NCBI RefSeq assembly: GCF_042659465.1
Contig: NZ_JBHSSW010000012.1
Location: forward strand, 367,749 to 431,748
Source of the DNA: Ponticaulis profundi
GTDB taxonomy: Bacteria > Pseudomonadota > Alphaproteobacteria > Caulobacterales > Hyphomonadaceae
Direction: 5' to 3'
DNA length: 64,000 nucleotides
Below are positions 25,406-33,807 of this stretch, piece by piece (the first letter of the stretch is position 1; each line of letters opens with the position of its first letter). A program made the position numbers and the translations under genes. The notes under the pieces are model-generated. The model had not been told where the DNA came from and did not search any database. It saw only the letters and a list, made by a program, of their open reading frames with translations.

Positions 25406-25955
25406 TTTGGAACAGCAAGCTGAGAAATATCTGAAATTTGCAGCGATGATCGCGACCTCCATGGTCGTGATGTTTCTGCTCATGTACCTAAACACCTATG
25501 AACTCAGTCATGTGCACTGGAGCCAGACGCGCTTCTACATGACCTTCATCATGGGCGGCGCGATGGCAATCGTGATGTTGCTTTTCATGCTTGGCATGTA
25601 TCGTAACAAGGCCGTGAATATCGGCATTTTGCTGGTCGGAGCCGCGATGATCATCGGTGCTCTGTTTCTTGTGCGAACCCAGACGCCGATCGCGGACAAA
25701 TCCTATATGCGCGCCATGATCCCGCACCATTCCATCGCCATTCTGACGAGCGAGCAGGCCCATATCCGCGATGCACGAGTGCGCGAACTGGCCGATGGCA
25801 TCATCAAGGCGCAGCGCAAGGAAATCAAGGAAATGGAATGGCTTATCGAAGACATTCGGAAGAACGGCGCCGCGACTACGCAGGCGGAGGCCCAAGCGCG
25901 CCCGGTTCCTGATTTCGAGGGCCGTCTGAACCCGCAACAGGTAGCCGAAAAATGA
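25398..25955 (+). CDS. DUF305 domain protein with membrane helices
   Basis: 185 residues from the GTG at 25398. A TTG at 25407 has better spacing from GGGAG (8 bases) and an ATG at 25446 is also in frame, so the start is unsettled. Three membrane segments (near 15-32, 50-67, 74-92) precede the DUF305 core, with TPIADKSYMRAMIPHHSIAI carrying the conserved HH and a further helical stretch (ELADGIIKAQRKEIKEMEWL). DUF305 proteins are ferritin-like and often accompany copper-resistance genes. It overlaps the next gene by 4 bases (ATGA). Confidence 0.9.
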   Translation: MLFLEQQAEKYLKFAAMIATSMVVMFLLMYLNTYELSHVHWSQTRFYMTFIMGGAMAIVMLLFMLGMYRNKAVNIGILLVGAAMIIGALFLVRTQTPIADKSYMRAMIPHHSIAILTSEQAHIRDARVRELADGIIKAQRKEIKEMEWLIEDIRKNGAATTQAEAQARPVPDFEGRLNPQQVAEK

Positions 25956-26746
25956 CCACCACTCACATGACGGACGAACAGATCAAATCAGACACCAAAC
26001 CCGTCGCCGTGCTCTACCGCATGGTGATGGAGAAACATATCTGTCCCTATGGTCTGAAGTCGAAATATCTCCTCGAACACAAAGGATATGAGGTCGAAGA
26101 CCATCATCTGACAACGCGTGAGGAAACCGACGCCTTCAAGGAAAAATACGGCGTTGAAACGACGCCGCAAACCTTCATTCGCGAAAAGCGCATAGGCGGC
26201 TATGACGGCGTGCGCGCCTTTTTCGACAAGAAAAAGGAAGGCGAAAAAGAATCGGCTTATCGCCCGATCATCGTGATCTTCCTGATGGCTTTCCTCATGT
26301 CGGTCGGTGTCAGCTGGGCGCTGCCGAATGGTCCGTTTGTCATCTCGGTGGTTGAGAAGTTCATCGCCATCGCCATGTGCCTGCTGGCGGTACAGAAACT
26401 GCGGGACCTGACGTCTTTCACCAATCAGTTTCTGGGATACGACCTGCTGGCGCAGCGCTATGTGCCATATGCCTATGTCTATCCGTTTGCCGAAGCTCTG
26501 GCAGGCATCCTGATGCTCGCAGGCGTGCTGGTCTGGGTCTCAGCGCCCATTGCCTTCTTCATCGGTACGGTGGGAGCGATTTCCGTCTACAAGGCGGTCT
26601 ATATCGACAAGCGGGAGCTGAAATGTGCCTGCGTTGGCGGTGACAGCGAAGTCCCGCTCGGCTTTGTATCGCTCACCGAGAATGTGCTGATGGTCGCCAT
26701 GGCGATCTGGATGGTCGGGAAGACCGCCGTCCTTGCCATTCTCTGA
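25952..26746 (+). CDS. Glutaredoxin-MauE/DoxX-like membrane fusion protein
   Basis: 264 residues. Residues 15-95 form a glutaredoxin domain: the active site is CPYG (one cysteine) in MEKHICPYGLKSKYLL, with TTPQTF containing the cis-Pro and GGYDGVRAFF completing the fold. Residues 100-264 have four membrane helices like MauE/DoxX redox partners, with a second cysteine pair (KCACVGG) near residue 228. A fused thiol-disulfide relay into the membrane is likely, perhaps delivering electrons to a periplasmic thiol protein during copper stress. Last gene of the copper cassette, coupled by ATGA to the DUF305 gene. Confidence 0.88.
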   Translation: MTTTHMTDEQIKSDTKPVAVLYRMVMEKHICPYGLKSKYLLEHKGYEVEDHHLTTREETDAFKEKYGVETTPQTFIREKRIGGYDGVRAFFDKKKEGEKESAYRPIIVIFLMAFLMSVGVSWALPNGPFVISVVEKFIAIAMCLLAVQKLRDLTSFTNQFLGYDLLAQRYVPYAYVYPFAEALAGILMLAGVLVWVSAPIAFFIGTVGAISVYKAVYIDKRELKCACVGGDSEVPLGFVSLTENVLMVAMAIWMVGKTAVLAIL

Positions 26747-26750
26747 GACA

Positions 26751-26778
26751 AAAAAAGACCCGGCGAAAGCCGGGTCAT
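26751..26778 (-). terminator. Terminator of the chemoreceptor operon
   Basis: GACCCGGC-GAAA-GCCGGGTC, an eight-pair stem with a GAAA loop. Read on the minus strand it is followed by seven T residues, so it ends the mcp transcript from the right; it may also act on the copper cassette. Confidence 0.9.
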
Positions 26779-26801
26779 TGCTTTGGGTGAATGTTGCGGC
26801 T

Positions 26802-28316
26802 CTAGGCGACCGCTTTGGAAATGAATTCCTCGATCTGGGCCTGTAGGCGACGCCCGGCATCCGACACTTCCTGAGACATGGCGCGCATGCTGCTGGAGGC
26901 ATCTTTCGTGCGTTCTGCCGTTTCCAGAACCGAGTGAACTTCGGACGCCAGTTGCTGTGTGCTGGACGATGCAAGATTCACGCTGACGGAAATCTCATTC
27001 GTCGCTTCACTCTGCTGGCCAATGGCGCGGACCACTTCATTGGTATAGCCAGAGACGCGTTCCATCTGATCGGCGATCACATTGATGGATTGGGTCGTGT
27101 CGGTCGTAACCGTCTGGATCGAACCAACGAGTTCGGAGATCACCTTCACGGCATTGCCGGTCTGACCCGCCAGATCTTTCACTTCAGATGCCACAACCGC
27201 AAAGCCTTTGCCCATTTCGCCGGCGCGGGCCGCTTCAATTGTCGCGTTGAGAGCCAGAAGGTTTGTCTGCTCGGAAATATCACGGATCAGATTGACGACT
27301 TCGCCGATCTTCTGCGCGCTTTCAGAGAGGTCCGACACGCGTGAGCGGGATGTGCTCGTAGAGGCGGCCGCTTCGCTGATCAGCTCGTTGGAGCTGGTCA
27401 TCTGGCTCACAATCTCTTCAATCGACGCGGTCAGTTCTTCTGCAGCGCTGGCAACAGAGTTGACGCTGTCGGATGCGCCCTGCGTTGCGCCATTCAGCAC
27501 ATCCGCGCGGGAGCGTGACTGGTTCGCCGTATCTTCAAGCGTGTGAGACGTGCTTTCCAGGTGAGACATGTGGCTCATCAGCTGAGACATCAGGGCTTCG
27601 GCTTCGCCGCGGAATCCTTCAGCCTCTTTGCGCAGGTCATTATAGCGCTTGCTGTCAGCCGCAGATTTGCTTTCCGCCTCTGCTTTCAGCGCGTCAGCCA
27701 GCTGCTGAGCTTCCTGCGCAGACTTGCGCTGTGTTTCGGCTGTTTCCAGCGCGGTCTTGGTCGAGGCAAACAGCGAGGTGATCTGATAATTCATATAGAG
27801 CAGGACACCGCATTCCAGCGACAGGATGAATCCGTGCAGCAAGACGCGTTCAATCGGTGCGCCATCCGGGAAGGCGATCGTCGGCAGAATGAACGCAGCG
27901 CCAAGGTGGTGGAACGCCACAACGGCTGTGAAGGCAATCAGTGCGCGCCAGTTCAGAAGACCCGCCAGCACCGCAAGACCTGCAAAAAAGGTCATGTGCA
28001 TGTCGATCTGATAGGCAATGCCATTGCCATCCCACTGGAAATCATAGACTTGCAGCGCCAGCACACCGGCGAGGCCCACCGCCAGCGAAATCGCCGTAGA
28101 GGAGGAGGCTTTTGTCAGCGCAAAGCTGACGGTTGGCAGCACACTCAGAAGAACCGCCAGACCGCCAACAAGGATCAGGCTTTCCGAAGACTTGAAAGCC
28201 GCAAGTGCGGTGACCAGAATGGTCAGAGCCCACATCAGGCCGAGCAGGGCGCGTGTGAAGTTAAAGCGAACGCGGTCGATATCGACGGTTTTCATTGTAT
28301 TTGTGTCTGACGACAT
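26802..28316 (-). CDS. Methyl-accepting chemotaxis protein with integral-membrane sensor
   Basis: 504 residues. The first 195 have about six membrane helices with almost no periplasmic loop. They carry histidines in QIDMHMTFFAGL, AVVAFHHLGAAFILP and RVLLHGFIL, a conserved sensor-like module in some alphaproteobacterial receptors. A coiled-coil follows, then the MCP signalling domain, whose hairpin tip includes SEQTNLLALNATIEAARAGE and KGFAVVASEVKDLA. There is no HAMP domain in the usual form. The sensed signal is unknown; buried histidines suggest haem, metal or redox input (inference). It follows the small exported protein gene by 11 bases in one operon. Confidence 0.93.
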   Translation of the reverse strand: MSSDTNTMKTVDIDRVRFNFTRALLGLMWALTILVTALAAFKSSESLILVGGLAVLLSVLPTVSFALTKASSSTAISLAVGLAGVLALQVYDFQWDGNGIAYQIDMHMTFFAGLAVLAGLLNWRALIAFTAVVAFHHLGAAFILPTIAFPDGAPIERVLLHGFILSLECGVLLYMNYQITSLFASTKTALETAETQRKSAQEAQQLADALKAEAESKSAADSKRYNDLRKEAEGFRGEAEALMSQLMSHMSHLESTSHTLEDTANQSRSRADVLNGATQGASDSVNSVASAAEELTASIEEIVSQMTSSNELISEAAASTSTSRSRVSDLSESAQKIGEVVNLIRDISEQTNLLALNATIEAARAGEMGKGFAVVASEVKDLAGQTGNAVKVISELVGSIQTVTTDTTQSINVIADQMERVSGYTNEVVRAIGQQSEATNEISVSVNLASSSTQQLASEVHSVLETAERTKDASSSMRAMSQEVSDAGRRLQAQIEEFISKAVA

Positions 28317-28327
28317 GAGACGTTTCC

Positions 28328-28633
28328 CTAAATCGTATTGCCAGGACGGGCCTGGCAGGCGGTAAGCAGATCAGCGTCGATGACCAGACGTGCGCCCATC
28401 GCATAAAGCGCGGTTGCTGCGTGGCCATCCTGATCCTGTACGGTGATGTGACGTTGCTGCGGATTGGTGGCGACCACCTTCAATCCGATATCGCGCGATC
28501 GCTCGACATAGGAATCGAACTGCTGAGCTTCGGAAAACACGGCAACGACCTCACCATCTGCATCCGGAAGCATGCAAATAGCGAAGACTGGCGCGGTCGC
28601 CATGAAGACAGAAGCGATTGCGATCGAACGCAT
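28328..28633 (-). CDS. Small exported protein preceding the chemoreceptor
   Basis: 101 residues, starting with a signal peptide (MRSIAIASVFMATAPVFA) followed by ICMLPDADGEVVAVFSEAQQ. I do not recognise the family. The mature protein of about 80 residues is predicted alpha/beta, with Cys residues near both ends (ICM and TACQ). It is 11 bases upstream of the mcp gene, so the pair is cotranscribed and the protein could be a periplasmic partner of the receptor. Confidence 0.7.
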   Translation of the reverse strand: MRSIAIASVFMATAPVFAICMLPDADGEVVAVFSEAQQFDSYVERSRDIGLKVVATNPQQRHITVQDQDGHAATALYAMGARLVIDADLLTACQARPGNTI

Positions 28634-29196
28634 GTCATATCACCCTTTCAGATGTAGGGGTTTATGCGTTTGATTAATTTCGATTGCGTGAAGTTGGTCT
28701 GCGATTCAAACTATGCTTGGAAATGACTCGTTAAGCATGAGAAAAACGCGTTTATAAAGCATATTGACGGTTAAGTTCAGAATGGCTCTGAAAAGACAGT
28801 GTTATCTGTATTTCCTGAGTTCTTCGATCGGGTAATTTTTGCGACCGAATCCTAAGTAAAAAGTATGCGACAAACGCGCACAGTGGGAAATGGGAGGGGG
28901 GGAAGTTGCCTGTCCAACTTTTCTTAAGTGGTGAATAAATTGCTATCCATCGGCTTTCATTCTGATTGACGGTTTCCTGTTGGGGCTGGGTAATACGTTA
29001 TCCTTTGGTTGGAAGCTGTTGCAGATTGAGCAAATAGAGATGTAAATAGAAAGGTGGAAATTGAGTAGTCGGTTGACAGAAGCCTGCCCTCCTGTTTCGT
29101 TGGAAAATGCGTGAATAATGTGAATTTGACCCACCTCAATTCGCGAGAAGGTCTTATTCCAAATCAAGAAAACTAATTGGAATCAAGGGCTTATTT
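28634..29196. other. AT-rich intergenic region at the left edge of the island
   Basis: 563 bases with no convincing gene on either strand; short openings lack ribosome sites and family likeness. Base composition shifts to AT-rich from about 28650, matching the following two genes. It should hold the promoters for the chemoreceptor operon (left) and the heparinase-like gene (right). No copy of the tRNA-Ile2 3' end was found here. Confidence 0.6.
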
Positions 29197-31122
29197 ATGC
29201 TGCCTCACAAGTTAGAAGCTGCGCTGCAGTATATCGAATTAGTCCGCAATGGAAAAAAGAAGGCAGATTGTGCCATTTCAATTTTGCTCTCTAAAGATTT
29301 CGTTCCGTCAGATTTTGCTTATTTTTTTGAGGTTTCCGACGTTCAGCCTGAGGTGATGATTCCAGAACTGTTTCCTTCGGCTAAGAGAGCTAGTTTTAAC
29401 TACGACAAAGTTAAAGACACAGAGTTCCTAGATGTTAACCTTCCATCAATTAAGAATATTCGACTAGAATTTCCTTTAGATTGGCGGGACCCGTTGTTGG
29501 TAGATCGAGCTCATTTGCGAGAGTTCAACGCTCTTGAGTGGTTGCCAGCGGCGATGCTGTCGGAGGAGGGGCGCTCTCAGGCGCTGCCTGCGGTAGCTCA
29601 GTACCAATCGGATTTCTTTAATCATTTAACGCCGGACAAGTTTACGTGGGATGAGCATTCGATATCTGATCGAATGAGGAATCTTTTTAAGTTTGTTCAA
29701 TACTATTGTAAGGGGGCTGACGAATTAAACGTACCTCTGATACTTAACTCATTGCGAATAATGTTGCTTCATTTGTTCTTAATGCTTGACGATATGTTTT
29801 ACTGCCCCAGCCACAACCACGGTCTAATGCAGGATGTCGGGCTCTTGACGGTAGTTCCCAGTATTAAGGCATTGAAGCAAAAGGGAGAGATTCTCAGTTT
29901 TGTCGAAGATCGCCTTCTTAGGCGTCAATTGCTGAAATCAATTACAAAAGAATACGCGCATAAGGAAAATAGTCCAGGATACCATCTTCATTTTTTGAAA
30001 AGCCTATCGAAAATATTGAAAACTGAGACCATCAGTGACGACCTGCGCCACAACGTTGAGACCATTATGGTGGAGACACTTCGTGTTTTCCTATATTTCG
30101 TTTGGCCAGATCGAACTTTGGTAACATTTGGGGATACCGCCCGACAAGACGTGTCTGAAAAGGTTTTGGAGTATATATCAAGTATAGATCCAGGTTTCGA
30201 TTTTCCGAAGCAGGTAATTCAGAAATTTAGATCAGAAACAACTGAGAGTCGCTTGGATCTTGCGCCAGATATAGTGTTGCGCTCTGTTGGGTACGCTTCT
30301 TTCCGCACTTACTGGGACTTCTCCAGCGCTGGAGCGAATGGAACTTGCGTTGTTCAGAAAAGTGGTTGTCGATCACAAATACACAAGCATGAGGACGATG
30401 GTAGCTTTCAGTTTTTCGGACTCGGGCAAGAACTGATCATAGATCCAGCGAAGTTCTCTAATGATCGGACGCGCAAAGAGGCATTGGGTGGCTGTAATAC
30501 CACAACACATAACGTGTTCCGATTTGAGAGCGACCCTGCAGATTTCAAGATCGCCAGGGCGAATATCCAAGAGAGTTGGTTTGCTAGCGACAGAGTTTGC
30601 TACACAGTTTGCCGCCAGTTTAAACAAAAAAAAGATTCCCGGCCAGATGTATATCGAATTTTAGTTTTCAAAAAACCGGATGAATTGATTGTTATAGATG
30701 CTTTTAAAAGTCACAAGCCAGGTAAAGTTTGCTGGTCGCAGGTTGGGTTGCACCCGAGCCTGAGCTTTGTGCGAAATTTTAGGGGAAATCTCGATCATTT
30801 GGTAATTAGACCGGACGGGAAAGGGTTTTCGCTTTCGCTATTCGATGTCGCGAATACCCAAACTGCCCCCTGCGGAGAATTCGACGTGATAGAAGCAGAA
30901 ATTCCGTATTTCCCAAGAGCTATGGTCGCGGAAAAGACGTCTCAAGTCAGGCTTAAGATGACTAGTCGCTCTGGAATTAATGCGCTTGCCTACAGGATAA
31001 AACTGTTCGATTCTGAGGCGAGCGCTGACTTCGCCGTCCCATCAGTAAGAATTAATAATGGTACTCTTCGTTTGTCATCTGAGGATGTTGAATTTTCTCT
31101 TCGTGTTTTTCCGCGAACATAA
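29197..31122 (+). CDS. Heparinase II/III-like protein (polysaccharide lyase family)
   Basis: 641 residues, no signal peptide, in visibly AT-rich sequence. The N-terminal half is alpha-helical, with YCPSHNHGLMQDVGLL near residue 202, like the NHG catalytic stretch of heparinase II/III-type alpha/alpha toroids. The second half has the beta-sandwich signature QIHKHEDDGSFQFFGLGQEL (about 396-415) followed by IDPAKF and NVFRF, the conserved His/Asp and G-x-LIIDP block of the family. It would cleave or bind an acidic polysaccharide by beta-elimination. AGGG lies 8 bases before the ATG. The gene is convergent with a sulfotransferase gene. Confidence 0.8.
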   Translation: MLPHKLEAALQYIELVRNGKKKADCAISILLSKDFVPSDFAYFFEVSDVQPEVMIPELFPSAKRASFNYDKVKDTEFLDVNLPSIKNIRLEFPLDWRDPLLVDRAHLREFNALEWLPAAMLSEEGRSQALPAVAQYQSDFFNHLTPDKFTWDEHSISDRMRNLFKFVQYYCKGADELNVPLILNSLRIMLLHLFLMLDDMFYCPSHNHGLMQDVGLLTVVPSIKALKQKGEILSFVEDRLLRRQLLKSITKEYAHKENSPGYHLHFLKSLSKILKTETISDDLRHNVETIMVETLRVFLYFVWPDRTLVTFGDTARQDVSEKVLEYISSIDPGFDFPKQVIQKFRSETTESRLDLAPDIVLRSVGYASFRTYWDFSSAGANGTCVVQKSGCRSQIHKHEDDGSFQFFGLGQELIIDPAKFSNDRTRKEALGGCNTTTHNVFRFESDPADFKIARANIQESWFASDRVCYTVCRQFKQKKDSRPDVYRILVFKKPDELIVIDAFKSHKPGKVCWSQVGLHPSLSFVRNFRGNLDHLVIRPDGKGFSLSLFDVANTQTAPCGEFDVIEAEIPYFPRAMVAEKTSQVRLKMTSRSGINALAYRIKLFDSEASADFAVPSVRINNGTLRLSSEDVEFSLRVFPRT

Positions 31123-31129
31123 AATTATC

Positions 31130-32164
31130 TCAGGCTTTTCGCTGTTCGATTTCTTGCATTTTGGCATGTGTGAGGAGCATTAGGCACAATTTAGGTATGT
31201 CTTCACATGATAGGCCGGAAAAGACCGACTGGATTGGTGTACGGTTTGGAAACAGAGTGTCCCGATCAATAGAATGAGCTAGTCTTTTAAGCGTTTTTTC
31301 GTCCTGGTCCGCAAATCGGCTAAGAAAATGTTGCATAAAGTCCTCTGAGGCCCAGCTCGATCTTATGTGCTCAGACTTGAAGGATCCGCTCTCCGCAAAA
31401 GATTCCAGCAAATTACGAATCATTTTTCTTTGTTTCAGGGAGGTCGAATGCTTGTTGAAATATCGGTTGAGGTCCACCAGTTCGGGGGCAAAGCCGATAT
31501 TTGCGATGGGTGGCATGTCTAGACCACTAACATTAACGCCGAGAAGATTGAAAAAGCCTGATATAAAATCATCACCAAATTTGGAAATATCTTCGAATAC
31601 ACACACTTTTACTTCTTTAAAATATTTTGAAAAGATTTCAATTTGATGCTCATATTCGAAATACCAGTAATCATATTCTAAAAATTCTTGGAAGTTTCCG
31701 CTGAAACTGGTGGCTTTTACTTTTTCTTGATACAGTGACTTGGCAAAACCGTCTCTGCTGCGCAATACGATACAGATTTCAGGATCCAGAGGTTTTAAAA
31801 CTTCGGATAACCGTTTAACATATGCATCACGCTCCTCCCAGATGTTCCCGTGTTCGTGATTAACTGGGATTCTGTGTCGATAAGCTGGTTCAGCACTTAA
31901 GAGAACTGTGTCTGTGGCTTTCGCGTTGGCCGAAATGGCATTTACAAATTTGATATCGTCGTTTTGCTTAAGCTTCTTCGATGACGCTCCGGCAACCACA
32001 TGAGCGAAGTCATGATGGGCGTAATGTGGCGAACGATTTATTAGCTTGTAGCCTGGGTATAAAAGGCCACGGTTACGCAATTGTCGGCGATTCTTCGCTG
32101 CAAATTGTTGAATACTGGTCGTCCCAGTTTTGTGCGTGCCGACATGGAATATAGTCCTGGCCAA
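31130..32164 (-). CDS. Sulfotransferase family protein
   Basis: 344 residues from a TTG start (GAGG 8 bases upstream; an in-frame stop lies just before). The PAPS 5'-phosphosulfate loop FHVGTHKTGTTSIQ is at residues 6-19, and the 3'-phosphate region CIVLRSRDGFAKSLYQEKV near residue 140. The rest resembles cytosolic-type bacterial sulfotransferases that modify carbohydrates. It is AT-rich like the heparinase-like gene, and the stop codons of the two face each other 7 bases apart. Together they suggest making or handling a sulfated surface polysaccharide; the acceptor is unknown. Confidence 0.88.
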   Translation of the reverse strand: MARTIFHVGTHKTGTTSIQQFAAKNRRQLRNRGLLYPGYKLINRSPHYAHHDFAHVVAGASSKKLKQNDDIKFVNAISANAKATDTVLLSAEPAYRHRIPVNHEHGNIWEERDAYVKRLSEVLKPLDPEICIVLRSRDGFAKSLYQEKVKATSFSGNFQEFLEYDYWYFEYEHQIEIFSKYFKEVKVCVFEDISKFGDDFISGFFNLLGVNVSGLDMPPIANIGFAPELVDLNRYFNKHSTSLKQRKMIRNLLESFAESGSFKSEHIRSSWASEDFMQHFLSRFADQDEKTLKRLAHSIDRDTLFPNRTPIQSVFSGLSCEDIPKLCLMLLTHAKMQEIEQRKA

Positions 32165-32410
32165 AACTAAACCTCACATTGTTCTTCGTTAGGCGAAAGG
32201 CCTGTTGGTTTCAGATTTATTGATCGCTAACATCATGATACATGAAATTAAAGCTCAAGAGATTTCTAATAATGGCATAGTTTATATCGTTTACTGTTGA
32301 AAGTATCGAGTGAAAAGCTCCGCGTTTTTTGGTTATTTGTGCAAAAGCGTTCCAATAACGTGCTCGTAGGATACGCTAGGTTTCGCCTTCTCTAGGGAAA
32401 TTCGTTTATC

Positions 32411-32487
32411 TGGTGGGCCCGGAGGGACTTGAACCCCCGACCAAACCGTTATGAGCGGTCCGCTCTAACCAACTGAGCTACAGGCCC
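32411..32487 (-). tRNA. tRNA-Ile2 (anticodon CAU, decodes AUA)
   Basis: 77 bases including an encoded CCA. Acceptor GGGCCTG/CGGGCCC, D arm GCTC/GAGC, anticodon stem GACCG/CGGTT with loop CTCATAA, T arm GGGGG-TTCAAGT-CCCTC. The acceptor start and the CTCATAA loop match bacterial tRNA-Ile2, whose CAU wobble base is converted to lysidine by TilS; an elongator tRNA-Met is the less likely alternative. The 3' end points into the AT-rich island. Confidence 0.93.
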
Positions 32488-32638
32488 TCACCAGTGTGAG
32501 AGGAGGGAACTTAGCGGTTTTTGGCGGAAGGTCGAGAGGGGATTTGCCAAAAATGTACCTGACTGGAATATGAACATCCCGGTCATTCTCCTGCCCCGAT
32601 TGGGGTGTTCATTCGGCCTCGTCAAAAGGAGGCTTATG

Positions 32639-33385
32639 ATGAAACACTTTCTTGCTTATCCATTGGCGGGTCTGGCCGTTACCGGTCTTGCCTGCACATC
32701 TCTTCCAGCCATGGCGCAGGCCATGACAACCGTCAGCCCGAACGCCATTCAGCCGGAAACCACGCTCACGATTTCCGCAGAAGCCGAGGTCACGGCGAGC
32801 CCGGATGTCGCTTATCTCACCGGCGGTGTTGTCAGTGAGGCGAGCACCGCTCAGGAAGCGCTCCGCCAGAATTCGGTTGATATGGCCGGCGTTTACAAGG
32901 CTTTGGAAGGTGCAGGTCTGGCGAAAAAGAACATCCAGACATCGGATTTCTCGCTGCAGCCCGTCTATAATTACCCGGAAAACGAACCGGCCGTGCTTAC
33001 CGGTTACCGGGTTTCCAACCAGGTGATGGTGAAGGTCGAGGATCTCGACAATGTCGGCTCCATCATCGACACCATGGTTGAACTTGGCGGTAACACCTTC
33101 AATGGCGTTTCGTTCGATATCCAGGACAGTTCCGAACTGCAGAATGAAGCCCGTCGCAAGGCGATGCAGGAAGCCGTCGCCCGCGCTGAACTCTATGCTG
33201 AGGCGTCCGGTTATCAGGTCGCGCGCATTGTGACGATCAGCGAGACCGGCGGCTACAGGCCTCAACCGGTCGGTCGTATGGTGATGGCAGAAGCGTCCAT
33301 GGCGAAATCTGCACCGACGCAGATTTCCGGCGGCGAGCTGACTGTGTCAGCAGGCGTCAGCGTCGTATTCGAACTGACTCAATAG
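32639..33385 (+). CDS. SIMPL (DUF541) domain periplasmic protein
   Basis: 248 residues from the second of two adjacent ATG codons; AAGGAGG lies 6 bases upstream. A signal peptide (FLAYPLAGLAVTGLACTS... ending in PAMAQA) precedes a SIMPL domain: LTISAEAEVTASPDVAYLTGGV, NIQTSDFSLQPVYN, TGYRVSNQVMVKVEDL and a C-terminal LTVSAGVSVVFEL strand. SIMPL/BP26 proteins form ring-like periplasmic or outer-membrane oligomers of poorly known function. It stands alone, with a hairpin terminator shared with convergent panD. Confidence 0.93.
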   Translation: MKHFLAYPLAGLAVTGLACTSLPAMAQAMTTVSPNAIQPETTLTISAEAEVTASPDVAYLTGGVVSEASTAQEALRQNSVDMAGVYKALEGAGLAKKNIQTSDFSLQPVYNYPENEPAVLTGYRVSNQVMVKVEDLDNVGSIIDTMVELGGNTFNGVSFDIQDSSELQNEARRKAMQEAVARAELYAEASGYQVARIVTISETGGYRPQPVGRMVMAEASMAKSAPTQISGGELTVSAGVSVVFELTQ

Positions 33386-33390
33386 GCATA

Positions 33391-33420
33391 AAAAAGCCGG
33401 CCAGTGTCATGCTGGCCGGT
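33391..33420 (-). terminator. Terminator between the SIMPL gene and panD
   Basis: CCGGCCAG-TGTCATG-CTGGCCGG; on the minus strand the stem is followed by a run of six T, so it terminates panD. It lies 5 bases after the SIMPL stop and probably acts on both strands. Confidence 0.85.
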
Positions 33421-33450
33421 CTTCATCCTGTTCAGGCGCGAAAAGAAAAA

Positions 33451-33807
33451 TCAGGCCGCCTGAACGATGTCGTTCTTTTCATCCAGAATCACGACATTTG
33501 GCGCGTAATTGCGTGCTTTTTCCGCTTCAACCTGGCCGAATGTGCAGATAATCACACGGTCGCCGACCTGAAAATGACGCGCTGCAGCACCATTCACGCC
33601 AATCGTTTTGGAGCCGCGCGGCGCTTCAATCGCATAGGTCATAATGCGTGAGCCAGCGGTGACATTCCAGATATAGACCTGTTCGTGCGGCAGAATGCCG
33701 GACGCGTCCAGAAGGTCCTGATCAATCGATACAGATCCCTCATAATGCAGGTCGCACTGTGTGACAGCCGCGCTGTGCAGTTTGGCTTTCATCATGGTCA
33801 GGAGCAT
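33451..33807 (-). CDS. panD: Aspartate 1-decarboxylase
   Basis: 118 residues, normal length. The self-cleavage site is YEGSVSID: the Gly-Ser bond near residue 24/25 yields the pyruvoyl cofactor. The VYIWNVTAGSR and GAAARHFQVGDRVII blocks are typical. It makes beta-alanine for pantothenate/CoA. GGAGG lies just upstream of the ATG. A 14-bp palindrome is 50 bases further upstream. Confidence 0.97.
   Translation of the reverse strand: MLLTMMKAKLHSAAVTQCDLHYEGSVSIDQDLLDASGILPHEQVYIWNVTAGSRIMTYAIEAPRGSKTIGVNGAAARHFQVGDRVIICTFGQVEAEKARNYAPNVVILDEKNDIVQAA

Noticed and set aside
28640..28720. Search for a second copy of the tRNA-Ile2 3' end as an integration site at the far side of the AT-rich island
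   Set aside because: No stretch matching GGGGGTTCAAGTCCCTCC or GGGCCCACCA was found near this border, and no integrase gene is present.
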